Part shown: positions 12,640 to 24,900 of the stretch, piece by piece | Layout: every line of letters starts with the position of its first letter | How positions within the stretch are numbered: the stretch's first letter is position 1 | Assembly: GCA_035222895.1 (NCBI GenBank) | Contig: JAVYIG010001599.1 | Location: forward strand, 62,001 to 126,000 | Origin: Strongylocentrotus droebachiensis | Taxonomy: Eukaryota > Echinodermata > Echinoidea > Camarodonta > Strongylocentrotidae | DNA: 64,000 nucleotides | Direction: 5' to 3' | The notes under the pieces: generated by a model | What the model saw: the letters and a program-made list of their open reading frames with translations, nothing else | Database searches by the model: none | Told to the model about the DNA's origin: nothing | Program-made: the position numbers and the translations under genes

Positions 12640-13080
12640 CTATATTGATACAAATTGATGTAGTACCTTCTGGAAGCGACCTCTTCACATGTAGATATAT
12701 ATATAAAAATATATTTGTATATTATATAATGTCTAGAATACTCCCCATTTATAACACCTATATTGTTTTTGTAGAAAAATTTTACCGTTCTATAACAATC
12801 AAAATCCGTGAAGGATAAGTCACTTATAGATCCTTCCAAATGGCAAACATATGAATTAAATACATGTATATCCAAAGTATTATTCGAAGGCATGATTATA
12901 TATATAAAACATGTTTACTTCGAAATATTGTCCCTGCATGCCTTTTACACACTGCCACGCAAGAAACGTCGAGGACACTATAAATTCACTGTGTGTTATT
13001 TGCTGTCTTCCGGATATCTGAATGTAACCGGTTTTCCGAAATTGTATCATAATTTGACTATGCATAGTGTATGAGACCAG
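12640..13080. repeat. Dispersed AT-rich repeat, copy A
   Basis: Order of blocks: ATGTAGATATATATA, AGAATACTCCCCATTTATAA, GGCAAACATATGAA, TACATGTATATCC, GCTGTCTTCCGGATATC. The same order recurs at 16590-16960 and 17665-18110. No TSD could be fixed. Confidence 0.65.
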
Positions 13081-13254
13081 AAAATAGCATTTAATGCTAA
13101 TCGTGTCTAGTACCACTAACACACAAAAAGTATCACAGCAATAAATGAGAATGTAATGAATAAATATGAATAACTATTGAATACATACCTAAGCTACAAA
13201 TTATTCTACATCTAGGGTAAATATGTTTAGAGACTGTGGCAATTTATCATTCAA

Positions 13255-13925
13255 TTATTGATACATAAAAACACAAATAGATAATTTATGGAGTTGATAC
13301 ACATTCAATAATTTTAGCTCCTGGAATATCGGTTGTGAATGAGTCCTAATTGGACTAAACGTTATAACTCTTAGTGCCATCTTTTGGCTTAATAATAAAC
13401 ACTTCATGTTCATTTCATAATTACTTCCCCAAACCTCAATTCCGTAGGTCATATGCGGTTGAATTAACGTCTTATACAATAACAACAAAACACGCCTTGG
13501 CACAAACTGTCTTAATCTATATAAAACACCAACCCTTTTCCTAATAAACGTGTTAACCCTTTGGATATGAGGTTTCCACGTCAAGTGTTGATCTATATAA
13601 ATTCCTACAAATGATGCAACATCAACCTGGGCTATTTCAGTCTCTGCTATTTTTAGCACCCCTTGAGTTACTACTTGATTTTTACCCCTTGATTGCCTAC
13701 TCCCTCTTATTAACAAATAATTAGTCTTTAAGAGATTGACTGTAAGTTTATTCACCTTACACCATATGGTCACCTTATCAAGATGCATATTGACTATATT
13801 ATCCATATCAATTGAATTCTGTTTCAGTGGAAACGTATGAAACAAGTTAGAATCATCGGCAAAAAGTCTAAAATTAAAATAATTTGTTGAGTTTGGCAAA
13901 TCGTTTATGTACAACAAAAACAGTG
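13255..13925 (-). pseudogene. LINE reverse transcriptase, C-terminal half (split by insertion)
   Basis: Continues the RT frame interrupted at 15,645. It starts with LLYINDLPNS, contains the RT catalytic motif C as FADDSNLF, then the conserved thumb/connection sequence (VNKLTVNLLKTNYLL, HLTWKPHIQRV, RLRQFVPRRVLLLLYKTLIQ, HMTYGIEVWGSN). An in-frame TAA follows ICVFMYQ, with related residues (LNDKLPQSLNIF) beyond it, so the 3' part is decayed. Architecture and motifs place it among CR1/jockey-type non-LTR retrotransposons; I cannot fix the clade by eye. Confidence 0.85.
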
Positions 13926-14325
13926 TACACTCTAAATTACAGGGATTTAAAATTTAAATCTTGAGCCGGATTTGAATGAAATTAAATCCATAAAGATTGA
14001 TTATTAATCTTAAAAGATTGCTAAACTGGTTCTTAATCCGAGTTTCAAATATATTTTTTTCAATCCCAAAAGATTAAAAAAAATTGACCAATCCTGGCGA
14101 TAAGATTTTGTCACATGACATGTGACATCATGAGAGCGGGAATACGTTCCTTCACGGTTGTTTCATCGCAAAGCATGCCGGGACATAATTCTAGTACATT
14201 TTCACCTTCGCCGTGATCAGCTGTCCTGTTGCAAACAACGGGATTCTTATCGAATCAACATCATAATCTTGTACATAGTCCGCTATTCTGCAGTGATTTT
14301 CTTCCAATCCGGTATCATTTGTACG

Positions 14326-14789
14326 GTAAGAAACCAAAGTTTGTGGTTATTCATTTTTATGACTAATAAAGCTGATAATACGACGTAATGAGAGTGGGCC
14401 TATATCCAACTTTAGTAAATGTAGGCCTAGATCTAGTCCCGTATGTTGAAATGTGTGTGCATTTTAAGTAGACTGATTGCCTTTTAAGCTGCTTAACACT
14501 CGTGTTTTACTTTTAGGTAGAAATGTACAGTAATATGAGATTTATGTCTCATGAAATATGAATAGACTTTTTAGATCCTATAATTGATAATGGAATAGGG
14601 TCTACTAGAATGGCTGACATATAGATAGTGATTGCAATTTTTAAAGTGTAAAAAAGTATAAGAGGCCATGCAAATGATAGATTTGTCGATCTGGATCTAC
14701 GTGTTGAAGAAGTGATAAGGATTCTTTTGTTACAAGCATTCTTGTGGTCATGAACTTAATATGATTGTCTTTTCCCTTTTATTTATCAG
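14326..14789 (+). other. Candidate intron of a relict transposase 5' region
   Basis: GTAAGAAACC at 14326 fits a donor, and CCCTTTTATTTATCAG ending at 14789 is a good acceptor. The following exon holds ACACGATGG at 14805-14813 with a 16-codon frame (MADESEDNVHVDSLKE, stop 14858-14860). Inferred remnant of the autonomous element's leader exon and start codon. Confidence 0.4.
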
Positions 14790-14859
14790 CTGCAGCATCA
14801 TCGAACACGATGGCCGATGAATCAGAAGATAACGTACATGTAGATAGCCTTAAGGAATA

Positions 14860-14904
14860 AGGGCTCTCTCGAAATGTTTTTTTAATGATATTATTCGAGA
14901 GAGC
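14860..14904. repeat. Perfect 12-bp stem hairpin in the TA element
   Basis: GGCTCTCTCGAA and TTCGAGAGAGCC face each other across a T-rich loop of about 20 nt, just after the short frame's stop codon. Role unknown: it could be a deletion scar or a structure of the parent element. Confidence 0.6.
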
Positions 14905-15646
14905 CTTGCCCACAGCACTTGCTGAATAGCTTACCAATAGTAACCTTGGTTTCATCAAACCCACCAGATATTTACACTAAATTCGTTGGCAATCATGCAT
15001 AGACCATAACAATATTTCGCACAGGTATATTTATATATGAATGGAATAATATGAGGACATATATGATAACATTCATTCCCATTTACCTTTCACTACCAGA
15101 ACTAGAATTGAGCTTTAACCCTTGTCTGACTGGGGGAGGGGGGTCATTTTGACCCCCCTGTGCAAAATCCACGACTGCCGTATAACGGTAATGTCTCGCA
15201 TTTTTTGAGACCAAGTTTGCCAAAAAAATGTTGTGCAAATTGTGTATTTTTCATTTTGAAACGTTTTGTTATGTATATATTTGAGATTCAATGATATTAA
15301 TAAATCAAACTTACCAAACTTTGATTTTGGAGTGTTTAGTATTCAATTTCATTGCTTCAGCATATCTAGAATGGAGATACTATAATTTAAATCCTTATGA
15401 GGATTTAAAAAAAAGAAGTCCCAAAAAGGATTGCTTTTAAATCTTTATCAGGGTTAATTTTAATCTAGAAAGATTTATAATATAAATCTTTTGAACTTAT
15501 TTTTTAATCCTTTACAGATTAAAACTTTTTAATCCTAGCGAAGATTAATTTTAAATCCACATCGATTGGTCCCTACCTACAGTACATGAAAGATTTAAAA
15601 ATAAATCCTATAGATTTAAATTTAAATCCCTGTAATTTAGAGTGTA

Positions 15647-16518
15647 GGTCCCAACACAGAACCCTGAGGATCACCACATGTTATTATCTGCTTCAATGAG
15701 CTATGTCCATCATAGTTCACAAACTGAAATCTATTACAAAGATAATCTTTAAACCACTGGAGAGGCAGGCCCCTTATTCCATAATGTTCTAATTTTCCAG
15801 CCAATATTGCGTGATCAATTGTATCAAAAGCTTTCTGGAAATCTAGGAATACACCTAGTGTTACACTGCCCTTATCCAGTGAGTTAAGCACATCATTAAC
15901 CAAATTAATCAAAGACAACTTAGTACTATAATGTTTACGAAAGCCATACTGGTGCTTATACAAGACATCATTTCTTTCAAAATAATCAAGTAGCCTCTTG
16001 TTTACTAATTTCTCAAATATTTTGGCCAAAAGAGGCAAAACTGAAATAGGTCTATAATTGCCTGGGACATTTCTATCCCCTTTTTTAAAAATTGGTGTAA
16101 CTTTGGCTACTTTCATTGCCTCTGGGAAAACACCGTTCAGTAATGACTGATTATAAATATAAGATAATGGTTTTGCAATTACTTCAGCAGCATCCTTCAG
16201 TAATCGGGCTGGAATATCATCAAAGCCGCAAGCTTTCTTTACATTTAAAGTTAATAAATAGTCCTGTACCTCATAATGAGTAACTGGTTCCCAAAACATA
16301 GAGTCAATTATTCCATCACTAAGATAACCTTTGAATGTAATAACATCGTCAACATTACCATTGATAGATTTAGCAAGGTTAGGCCCAACGTTCACAAAAA
16401 AATCATTAAAGCCTTCTGATATTTCTTTCCCGGAGGTTACAACTTTCTTACTACCATTTTCATCAACACAGAGCTTATCTACATGTGACGTTTTTACTTT
16501 ACTGTTTCCACTCTTCAA
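15647..16518 (-). pseudogene. LINE reverse transcriptase, N-terminal half (5'-truncated)
   Basis: An open frame of about 290 codons with RT motifs in order: VAKVTPIFKKGD, NYRPISVLP (motif 2), QYGFRKHYST, VFLDFQKAFDTIDH (motif A, catalytic Asp) and GDPQGSVLGP (motif B). It stops being open where the TA element inserts. Upstream of 16,518 there is no apurinic-type endonuclease domain, so the copy is 5'-truncated, as is usual for LINEs. Its frame resumes at 13,925. Confidence 0.9.
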
Positions 16519-16589
16519 TAGCTTATTTATTGACTTCCATCTAAAATATTATTTTCAATTGATTTCTATAAAGGTATTTATGCAATCTA

Positions 16590-16960
16590 CAAATGAAACA
16601 GTTTTATGAAATGCTTCTTCGCTATTAATTTTGGAGAACGAATCTTGACCTCCTTACACGTAGATAAACATGTGATATAATTTTAGAATACTCCCCATTT
16701 ATAGCACCTAGATCTTTTGTAGAATAATGCTGCCGTTATATTAAAATAAAAATCGATGAAGGAATAGTCAATTGGCAAACATATGAAATAAATGACTGTG
16801 TATCGAAAGTATTATTTTGAGAAAAAGAAATATTAACAATATGTTTCCTTCCTTTTTAGTCACTGTGTTTTGTTTGCTGTCTTCCGAATATTAGAAATTA
16901 CGCTGTGTTACTGTCTGTATATACTGTATAAATATCCGAAATGTTTAATATACATATATA
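16590..16960. repeat. Dispersed AT-rich repeat, copy B
   Basis: Same block order as 12640-13080 (GAATACTCCCCATTTATAGC, GGCAAACATATGAAATAAAT, GCTGTCTTCCGAATATTAG), ending in a (TA)n run at 16951-16975. Confidence 0.65.
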
Positions 16961-17664
16961 TATATATATATATATAAGGTAATCCTGCAATCTACAACTT
17001 TAACTTTTTATGAACTGCTTCTTCACTATTTACAACATGGTTTGCCTTCGTTTTCAACAAAATATTACATACATAAAATGGTTCTATTGATCTAGTATAA
17101 GCAAATTTTAACTTAATCACAATTGTTTAGCTCTGGTTTTATTTTTTCTATTTATTTAAATCTTTAGATCTTTAAATATTTACATAACTGCCTTAATTCC
17201 TACTACACTTCCAAAAAAGGACCCGCAAAGCAAAAAAACAAGAGATAAAGAAAAAGTCAAAACAAACATAAATCTGGGATACAAATTCGATGTTTACCTG
17301 CATTGCATCCTTAGACAAGCTAAAAATCGCTCTCTATCCATGTTTGTCATCTTGTCAGTGTTTAATTTGTTTGTTTGTTCTTAATTCCGTATTTGATTTG
17401 ATTTAATTTGATTTATTTATTTATGTTTGATTTTCTTTTTCTTTTGCATTTTTACAAATATATAACAAACACACATTGCAAATGTACAAATGACAAAAGA
17501 ATATATGTAGAATGAAGTAAGGCTGGCTGTAACTAATCGAAACCATCCTGATATAAAGATATACATAAACAATGCATACGGTGGATGGCTAATTTAAGCC
17601 TTATTGGCAAAATATGACTGTTGTCATGATGAGGTCATAATTTACAAATAACAAACATAGATTG
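16961..17664. other. AT-rich repeat-derived intergenic DNA
   Basis: 16,976-17,125 (GAACTGCTTCTTCACTATTTA…CTTAATCACAATTG) recurs at 34,290-34,417 directly before the mariner-type element. 17,395-17,450 is a T-rich run resembling the 3' tail of a minus-strand LINE. No gene seen. Confidence 0.45.
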
Positions 17665-18110
17665 TTCGGTGCAGAAAAAAATCCTGGCCTCCTTATATAC
17701 ATGTAGATATATATATAATTATGATATGATTTGAGACTACTCCTCATTCATAACACCCAGATTTTTTCTAAAATAATGCTACCTTTCTTTTATATTCACA
17801 ATCCATAAGGGATTAGTCTTCTAAAGATCCTTTCCGCAAATGGCACAAATATGTAATATATACATGTATATCCGACATGTTATTTGAAGAAAAAGAAATA
17901 TCAACAATAGGTTTACTTCGGAATGTTTTTCCCTTCTGCCTTTTACACCCTGCCCCCAATGTACGATGAGGGCACTATTTATTAACCGGGTGTTAGTTGC
18001 TGTCTTGCGAGTATTCCTATGTACTCGGTGTATCTGACTGTACATACCGGTACTGTATAAATATCCGAAATGTTTAACATAAATATTTATATATTCCATA
18101 AATATAAATC
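17665..18110. repeat. Dispersed AT-rich repeat, copy C
   Basis: Third copy of the family at 12640 and 16590. It is the longest on the right and includes TGTATAAATATCCGAAATGT, shared with copy B. Confidence 0.65.
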
Positions 18111-18681
18111 ATATCAACCATGTATCACCAATACAAACATATAACATTATTTTTTAAATTCTTTATCGATGATATTCTTAAATTGGCCTTAAATTTAAAG
18201 AATGAAGAACGGTTTTCATTTTTCTCTGGTTGGGAGGCGTTTCCATAAAATATGACCACTAAATTGGAATGTGTGGGTTTCTTTAAGATAATAAGCCCTA
18301 AAACCAGAGATAAATGTAAATTGCTTTCATTTCCTGAAGCATAAGTCAAATTGATGTGGAAGTTAACTACATCAAACATCATCAAATGTGTTTAGCCAGT
18401 TGTTGTGTTTGTATTTAAACATAAACCGACCGAGCTGCGTAACATAGCGTTTGAAATATTCATCTCAAAATATACATATTATATATATGTAAATATATAT
18501 ATGTAAAGAAATAAAAAGGTGGGGGAGAGTAACTTTTGGTTAAAGCACAAAATACTATATTTTAAGTTAGGATCTTACTTTAAATATCAGTAGTTACTAT
18601 TATGTTAAACTGTGCATTACGTTTTTGGCTATTCAGACATTGCCTTACTCTATGCATTTTATCATTATTCGGCAAAGCTGG
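18111..18681. other. Downstream flank / 3' UTR side of the death-domain gene
   Basis: Lies 3' of the TAA at 18682 on the minus strand, so it should hold that gene's 3' UTR. No exact AATAAA (TTTATT on plus) is seen close to the stop. The 86-codon minus frame at 18125-18385 has no recognisable domain. Confidence 0.4.
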
Positions 18682-18967
18682 TTAGTTGTCGTGTACGTAG
18701 TCGGGAAATATTTCGCTAATTATACCGGCAAGTTCTGCTTCTTTTAGCGCCTTTATAAGTGTGTCCCTGTGATTAGGTGTCGTTCGCTGATTCCAATCCT
18801 TGAGAACTTCCAGAAGTGCTTTCTGACAATCTTTACCATGCTTTGCTAGTATATTATCTGAAGAAGTCAAAGAGCATCCCAACTTTTCACTCAATTCGGC
18901 GTATTTATCATTTGATATTTTCTTGGAGACTTTGATGAGTTGGCCATCCTTCACTTTCTGACCGGAT
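18682..18967 (-). CDS. Terminal exon: death domain
   Basis: Acceptor TTTATATTTGCAG; phase 2 in; TAA at 18684-18682. Encodes a six-helix death-domain pattern: LIKVSKKISNDKYAELSEKL, GCSLTSSDNILAKHGKDCQK, ALLEVLKDWNQRTTPNHRDT, LIKALKEAELAGIISEIF. The KW/DW-type tryptophan before the last two helices and the closing LIKAL are typical. Expected to bind another death domain; the partner is unknown. Confidence 0.93.
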
Positions 18968-21900
18968 CTGCAAATATAAACCATTCGAAATAGATAATGA
19001 GCTAAAATGTTTACATTTCGTTTTCCGTGATTCGGCTCCATCTAATCTTGGCTTGGAAATGTTACTAAAAATGAAAAACTTCTTATGGGAGATATTGCCA
19101 TTTTGCAAACTGTGCAATTCACCTCAAATAAATATTTGTAGCACAAATCTGAGCTCCTCAAATTTGGGTTCAGAAGAGTATTCACTACTTATGCTTTATA
19201 CATGACATACATTATATATGAATGATTGGTTCTATAATATGTAAATGAGCGAGGCACAGGGTCTTTGATTTTCTGGAATTTCTCTTTATATGAACTTTAG
19301 TGATACATTTCACCATTAAATTACACTTGCGTCTAAAATAAGTTATCATCAGTATAGAAAGAGCAGATGTTTTATTTATATTGGTGTCAACATTTTGAGA
19401 CGATATGGTGTAGCTGGGTCAGGAACAAAGGAAACAAAGTCTTATTCTTGCTGGTCGAACATACTGTCTTATGATGAGCTATAAAAGTCGCCACAATCAC
19501 GAGATATACAACAAAGTTCAAGAAGTTGTTATTGTTGTTGTGTAAATACCATGAAAGATAATTTAAACGAAAGGTACAAAACTTACAGGAAACTATGTAA
19601 TGATATCATCGAACAATCAGCCTTATCACACACAGCTAAAATTCTATAAACATGATTAGCTTAAAGGGCTTTAAACTAATCAGCTGTACATACGACATCA
19701 TTCACACAGAGAAATTTCGGTGCGATCGTCAATCGTTTCGTGATTAACTGCTGCTCTTAAAATGCGCAGTAGTGCCATTGCGCATTGAAGGTCAGGTCAT
19801 ATCAAACGAGGCGCACGCTCCATCCAGTTTAAACACGTTTAAACCGTTCACACACAAAATGTCAAGCTCTCTAGATACGAACTTCGTATCTGCAGCCTGC
19901 TTTGAGGGGCGTATGAATCGCGACTTCGTATCTATCCAAACATCGTATAAACGATGTTCACACAGGGAACATTTTCTTTAAATGTGTTTAAAACTGTTGA
20001 GTTAAACATGTTTATACTAATCATCTCTAGATACGATGAATTTTAGCTGTGTGTGAAAAGGCTGATTGTGCATTTCATGAGAATAAGCAGTAAGGGCCCT
20101 AAAATTACTGTAAGCTCATTACGTGCTCTACTTTTGACAGCGGGCAGGGTGAGGATATGAGAGAAAATTGCTAGTGACAACAATTTTCGTTAAATATCAT
20201 CTATTTGTTATGATTACAATGAAGTGTGGGAACGGTCTAGGGAATACCGTCTCTGCTTGTCTCTGGCAGTCGTAGGTGGTCTAATAACAAAGGCTATGCA
20301 GATAATGTAGTCTGTTTCCCATTGTGAATACACAAAGTAACTGCATGCCATATAACAGTCAGCATTGTGGAGTATACGTAATGTGCAGTGTGTTTTGTCC
20401 AGTCAAACAAAGCTTTACAGAAAAAATCTTTTGCGCCTTACAGGCTTCGTTACGAAAGTATTCAGATCAGGGGGGGGGGGGGGTGTTCCATCAACATTTA
20501 TGAAGGTGTATCTTGGTATACTAATCTACACACCTATAACATTTGGTGATGCTGCCCCCCCCCCCCCCCCCCCTCCCCTCCCCCCAAGTCTCCCATCTTC
20601 TTTAAGGTCAAAAGGTCATATTTTAGTGGGTGTCTGGTGTGCGCTCTGCAGGTCATATTTCATAACGGATTTCTTTCAAATTTTGTATAGAGAATTAGAA
20701 ATGTATCTTGGTACAATCTGCACTTTTGGGTGATGCTGCCCTCATTGTCCCGTCTTGTATATGGTCAAAGGTCATATATGTCTTGTATGCGCTCTAACTG
20801 CCACATTTTTTAAGAGATTTCTTCCAAATTGTCTACAGAGATGCATTACACTCAAATCTACACACATTTTTGTTTTGGTGATGCTGCTCCTAGTCTTGAC
20901 AATAGTCTGAGCCACTAGTGGCGATCCCTTTGTCATCCATTTGTTTGAAGGAGGGGAGATGGTATCTTTGTCCCTCCTTCGAACATAAGGATGACACAAA
21001 ATCGATGCCACTGCCGGGGGATACATTCGCATTGCGCGGCAATACAGATTGCGATATATCTGGGTTTGTATGCATTTACTTACCTTTCAGCATCACAGTT
21101 TTCCGGGGCTTTTTTATCGGATGCCTTCTCAAGTGCTGAATGGCAAATTGACAGGAGAACATACAGAAATTATATTTAAACAAAGGATGTATGTAGATTC
21201 AATCACACACTGGGTGACAAACAAAAGAGACTAGTGTACCTTACCATAATACCAGATACATTTGACGAATATAAGTAGATGGGTCCTTTTCATTTGTTTC
21301 TTTTTTTGAAGAAAAAAGAAACCAAATTTACCACAATTGTTAATTTCTTTTACTAGACGCATTCTTGTGCAACAGTGTTGAGGAAGTCCACTGGCAGTGA
21401 TCCTTGAAGAAAATATCGTATCATTGTGAAGTTTCCGAAATGAAAATATGTTTTAGCTTTTGGAAAGCTGTAACAACTGATTGAACACAAACATAACATT
21501 CTACACTTATATTTATTTTGTTTTGTTCATAGTAGATCGATATGTATTGTCCAGAGTTCTGAGAAGATACAAACTTTCTTTATCAACAATAAATCGAATC
21601 AACAAAATCGTTCCACGAAAAAAAAAGGTCAGATTAATGTATTAATATCTTTACGTGTAACTTTCGAAAATTTCCGCGAATGATTTAATTAATATGAAGT
21701 ACTTATAGTAATGGTTTTGTTTGATGAAATTTTCTCATTTTTTATAAATTTACATTTGTGGGTAGTGTTACTTGAATAAAAAGGGAAAAGCCGAAATGTA
21801 CTTACGATTCTTGCACGATATTCTAATTTCTGTTCCCTGGAAGACTCTCATGGTGAGTTTTTCATAGTGTTCGGTCTTTAGCTCTCCGAAGTCTCTGTAC

Positions 21901-24900
21901 GTTTGGTTGCTAAATAGAATTTCGTCAAGTCCAATTGACTTTTACATCAGAAAAATAAAATAAAATGTACGCTTGCGTGAAATCGGTTATATGTGAGGTA
22001 ATGGTATGAACGAGCACAAAATACAAGGGGGTGTCTACATAAAATACTCAATAGTCATGGTAAAAAAAATACGTTTCAGTTATTTCCCTTCAAAATTACA
22101 AGGTAGGTTGTAAAACAAGAAGCAACAACTTCCAATGTAAGGAAGAAATTCAGCAAACACCCCCCTCGTAGAAAACTAATCTTGCATTTATTTAAATACA
22201 GTGGTATGGCTGGACAAAAATATACACCTTTTCCCTAAAATTACACAATTTTGCACGTTTGTGAAGAAACATATACTGATTAATAGCAGATAATATGTAA
22301 GCCCTTCCAACAACGATGTTATGCGTTGAATTTCCATGAAATTATGTTGTTGTTCATGTACAACTCTACAAGTAAACATCTCGCTCATTAAAGACGCCAG
22401 ACAGTGCACTACGTGGGAAAAGACGACCTGTAGAGGCCGATGGAAAAGCGCCCCTACATTCAAAGCATTGCGCCTGACATGACAATGCATTTTCAATATT
22501 AAACCGATTGGTTGTATCATAATTCTGCAGCAAATGCGATATTTTTTCTTTATTCATTCATTTCATTTCATTTATTTTCCACATTAAAAACCAGAAGAAT
22601 ATACAAGTTAAGAAATTACATTTTATACATTTGACACATAGAGCAAATGAAAAACAGATACATAAGCATAAAAGAACAATGAAAATCTACATCAGTTAAC
22701 AAACATCAACATTAACACATAAAAAGGTGAGTAATGTAGATGGGGCTAGATAAAGCAAAGCTTATCGAGCCTAGCCCCGGTAGCAATGAAGGGGAAGTTC
22801 ACCCTGAGAATGTGTGTGGCCAAGTAAAGGCGGAGTAAACCCATCCTCAGGGTGGACTCTCCCTTCAAATGTCTGGTTTTATAATTAGATTAAATTGACC
22901 CGATGAAAACATAATTGCGATTTGAAACATAATAATAATTATTTTTTAGATTGATATGACTATTTAGAATTGCAGAGGTATTTTTTATATTTCAACTTAA
23001 ATTGTCGTAATGATGCGGATTGTTTGAGACTGTCATCTAAAGCAGACCATGTAAGGTAACCCTGGTACTTAACACTTCTTTGACCAGTAGCAGTTCTGTA
23101 ATAAATGCTATGCAAATTCTTGGAGTTTCGGGTGTTATAACAATGTACATGATTGTTGCATCTAAACCAGTTTTGAAGTGAGTTTGGTAATAGTCCCTTT
23201 TCAGACCTGTACATAAATTATCCCAGTTGTAACCTACCTAATTCATATACAGTCAAAACCCTTAATTGTTTAAAGATATTGTTGGTATGGGCCAAATAAT
23301 GAGACTTGGCAATTATGCGTATTACACGTTTTTGCAACAAATGTAAACGATTTAACAAGGCATTTGATGCATTTATCCATAGCATATTCCCATATTGTAA
23401 ACGGGGTAGAATTAATGAATTGTATAGTAAAAGCAGTACTTTTGACGGTAATACAAATTACAGTTTGACATAACTCCAGTAATTCTCGAGATCTTCAATG
23501 CAATATCATTAATATGTAAAGACCATGATAACTTGTCATCAATATTAATTCCAAAGAAGCGGGCACTATGTACTTGCTTTAAAGGTACTATGTCCCTTTT
23601 GCAGCCAACCTCAAATTCTGTAGAACTTTGCAGGAATTATAAATATGTCATGTATGTCCTATCTGTGAAATTTAAACGTTAGCAGTGTCCTCATATTCAA
23701 ATTATGCAATGAAACCCGTTTACTTGCTAGACTTCACTGTCAGACACAATTGAGTGACTGACTGGCTTTTTTCTTCTTTGGTAATAACATACATGAAAAG
23801 AGTTGTAAAATCAAGACTATTACTTTTGGGCTCTATAGCCCTAAAGTTGATTTGACAACTAATAGTCGTTATTTTCCCACTTGAAGACATATTCAAGCCC
23901 TACCTCTTTTAGGGAAGTTCTCAATTAGCATTATCTTTCAAATGCAGTTTGAATTTAACTTTTTCATTGTTTGGCCTGCAAATGGGACATAGTACCTTTA
24001 AGGGCTCTAGTGAATCGACAAACTTAAAAGTAAGTAAGTTCTTATTATATTGATTATTCAATGGTGCAAAATGCATAACATTTGTTTTCTCAATGTTTAT
24101 CCTTAACCCATTCACTTTGTACCAAATATTAACCTTTTGTATTTCTTTATTCATATAATGGACAAGAGTATCTAGTTTCTTCTCGCTTAAAGAGACATTG
24201 GTATCGTCTGCAAAAATAATGTATGACAAAGTTGAGGAAAAATTTGGCATAATGATAATTTGAGGATTTTCTTGCATAAAGGATGAAACATTTTTTTGGA
24301 AAGCACATTTGACAATTGTAATTGCCTTGTCTAATATAATAAAGGATGACGGAACTGAGGGAAAGGGGGTACGCAACAATGTGACACCTTTCTATGCTTA
24401 CCCCCCCCCCTCCCCCACACACACACACCACATGCGCATGCACACACAAATCCTATCCCTTTTGGGTCGTTTAGATTTAATTGGCCGATTTTGTCCCCTT
24501 CCCGTTAAATGAATAGCAATTACGCGAAACAAGCTTCTAGACGTGATCGCTTAGCCCTTTTTTGAAATACAGAAGCGTAAACTCTTCAAAGGTTTGTTCG
24601 GAAGGTTCCTACCTCAGCTTCTTCTTCACGCTTGTTGTTCATCACAGCGACATGCACATCTCCATTGCTCCATTTAACAAAGAAGGGCCTGGAATCTCCA
24701 ATCCTTTCTGCATCTCGTAGAAGTGCAGAATTTGTTAGATCCTATAAAGAGACACAATATATTTTGAATAAATAACAACGGAGAAAGAGTATGTATGTCA
24801 AATGTAAGTACATAAATAGAAGGCATATATTTAAGTTGTCAAAAGGGGGGTGAGGTTTCAAAAGTAATGTGTAATAGTGAATTTAGAGCTGGACCGAATA

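Larger units (their letters stand above)
13928..15644. mobile_element. TA-flanked non-autonomous DNA transposon inside LINE RT (1,717 bp)
   Basis: The perfect 17-bp inverted termini CACTCTAAATTACAGGG continue as imperfect repeats into AATCTT/GGATTT-dense subterminal zones (about 13,940-14,100 and 15,380-15,630). TA duplications lie at 13926-13927 and 15645-15646; removing one TA plus the element restores the RT reading frame between motifs B and C. The interior has no transposase frame but keeps a possible 5'-UTR exon, intron and initiation codon (14,110-14,860). The TA duplication suggests the IS630/Tc1/mariner group; the termini are not a family I recognise. Confidence 0.9.
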
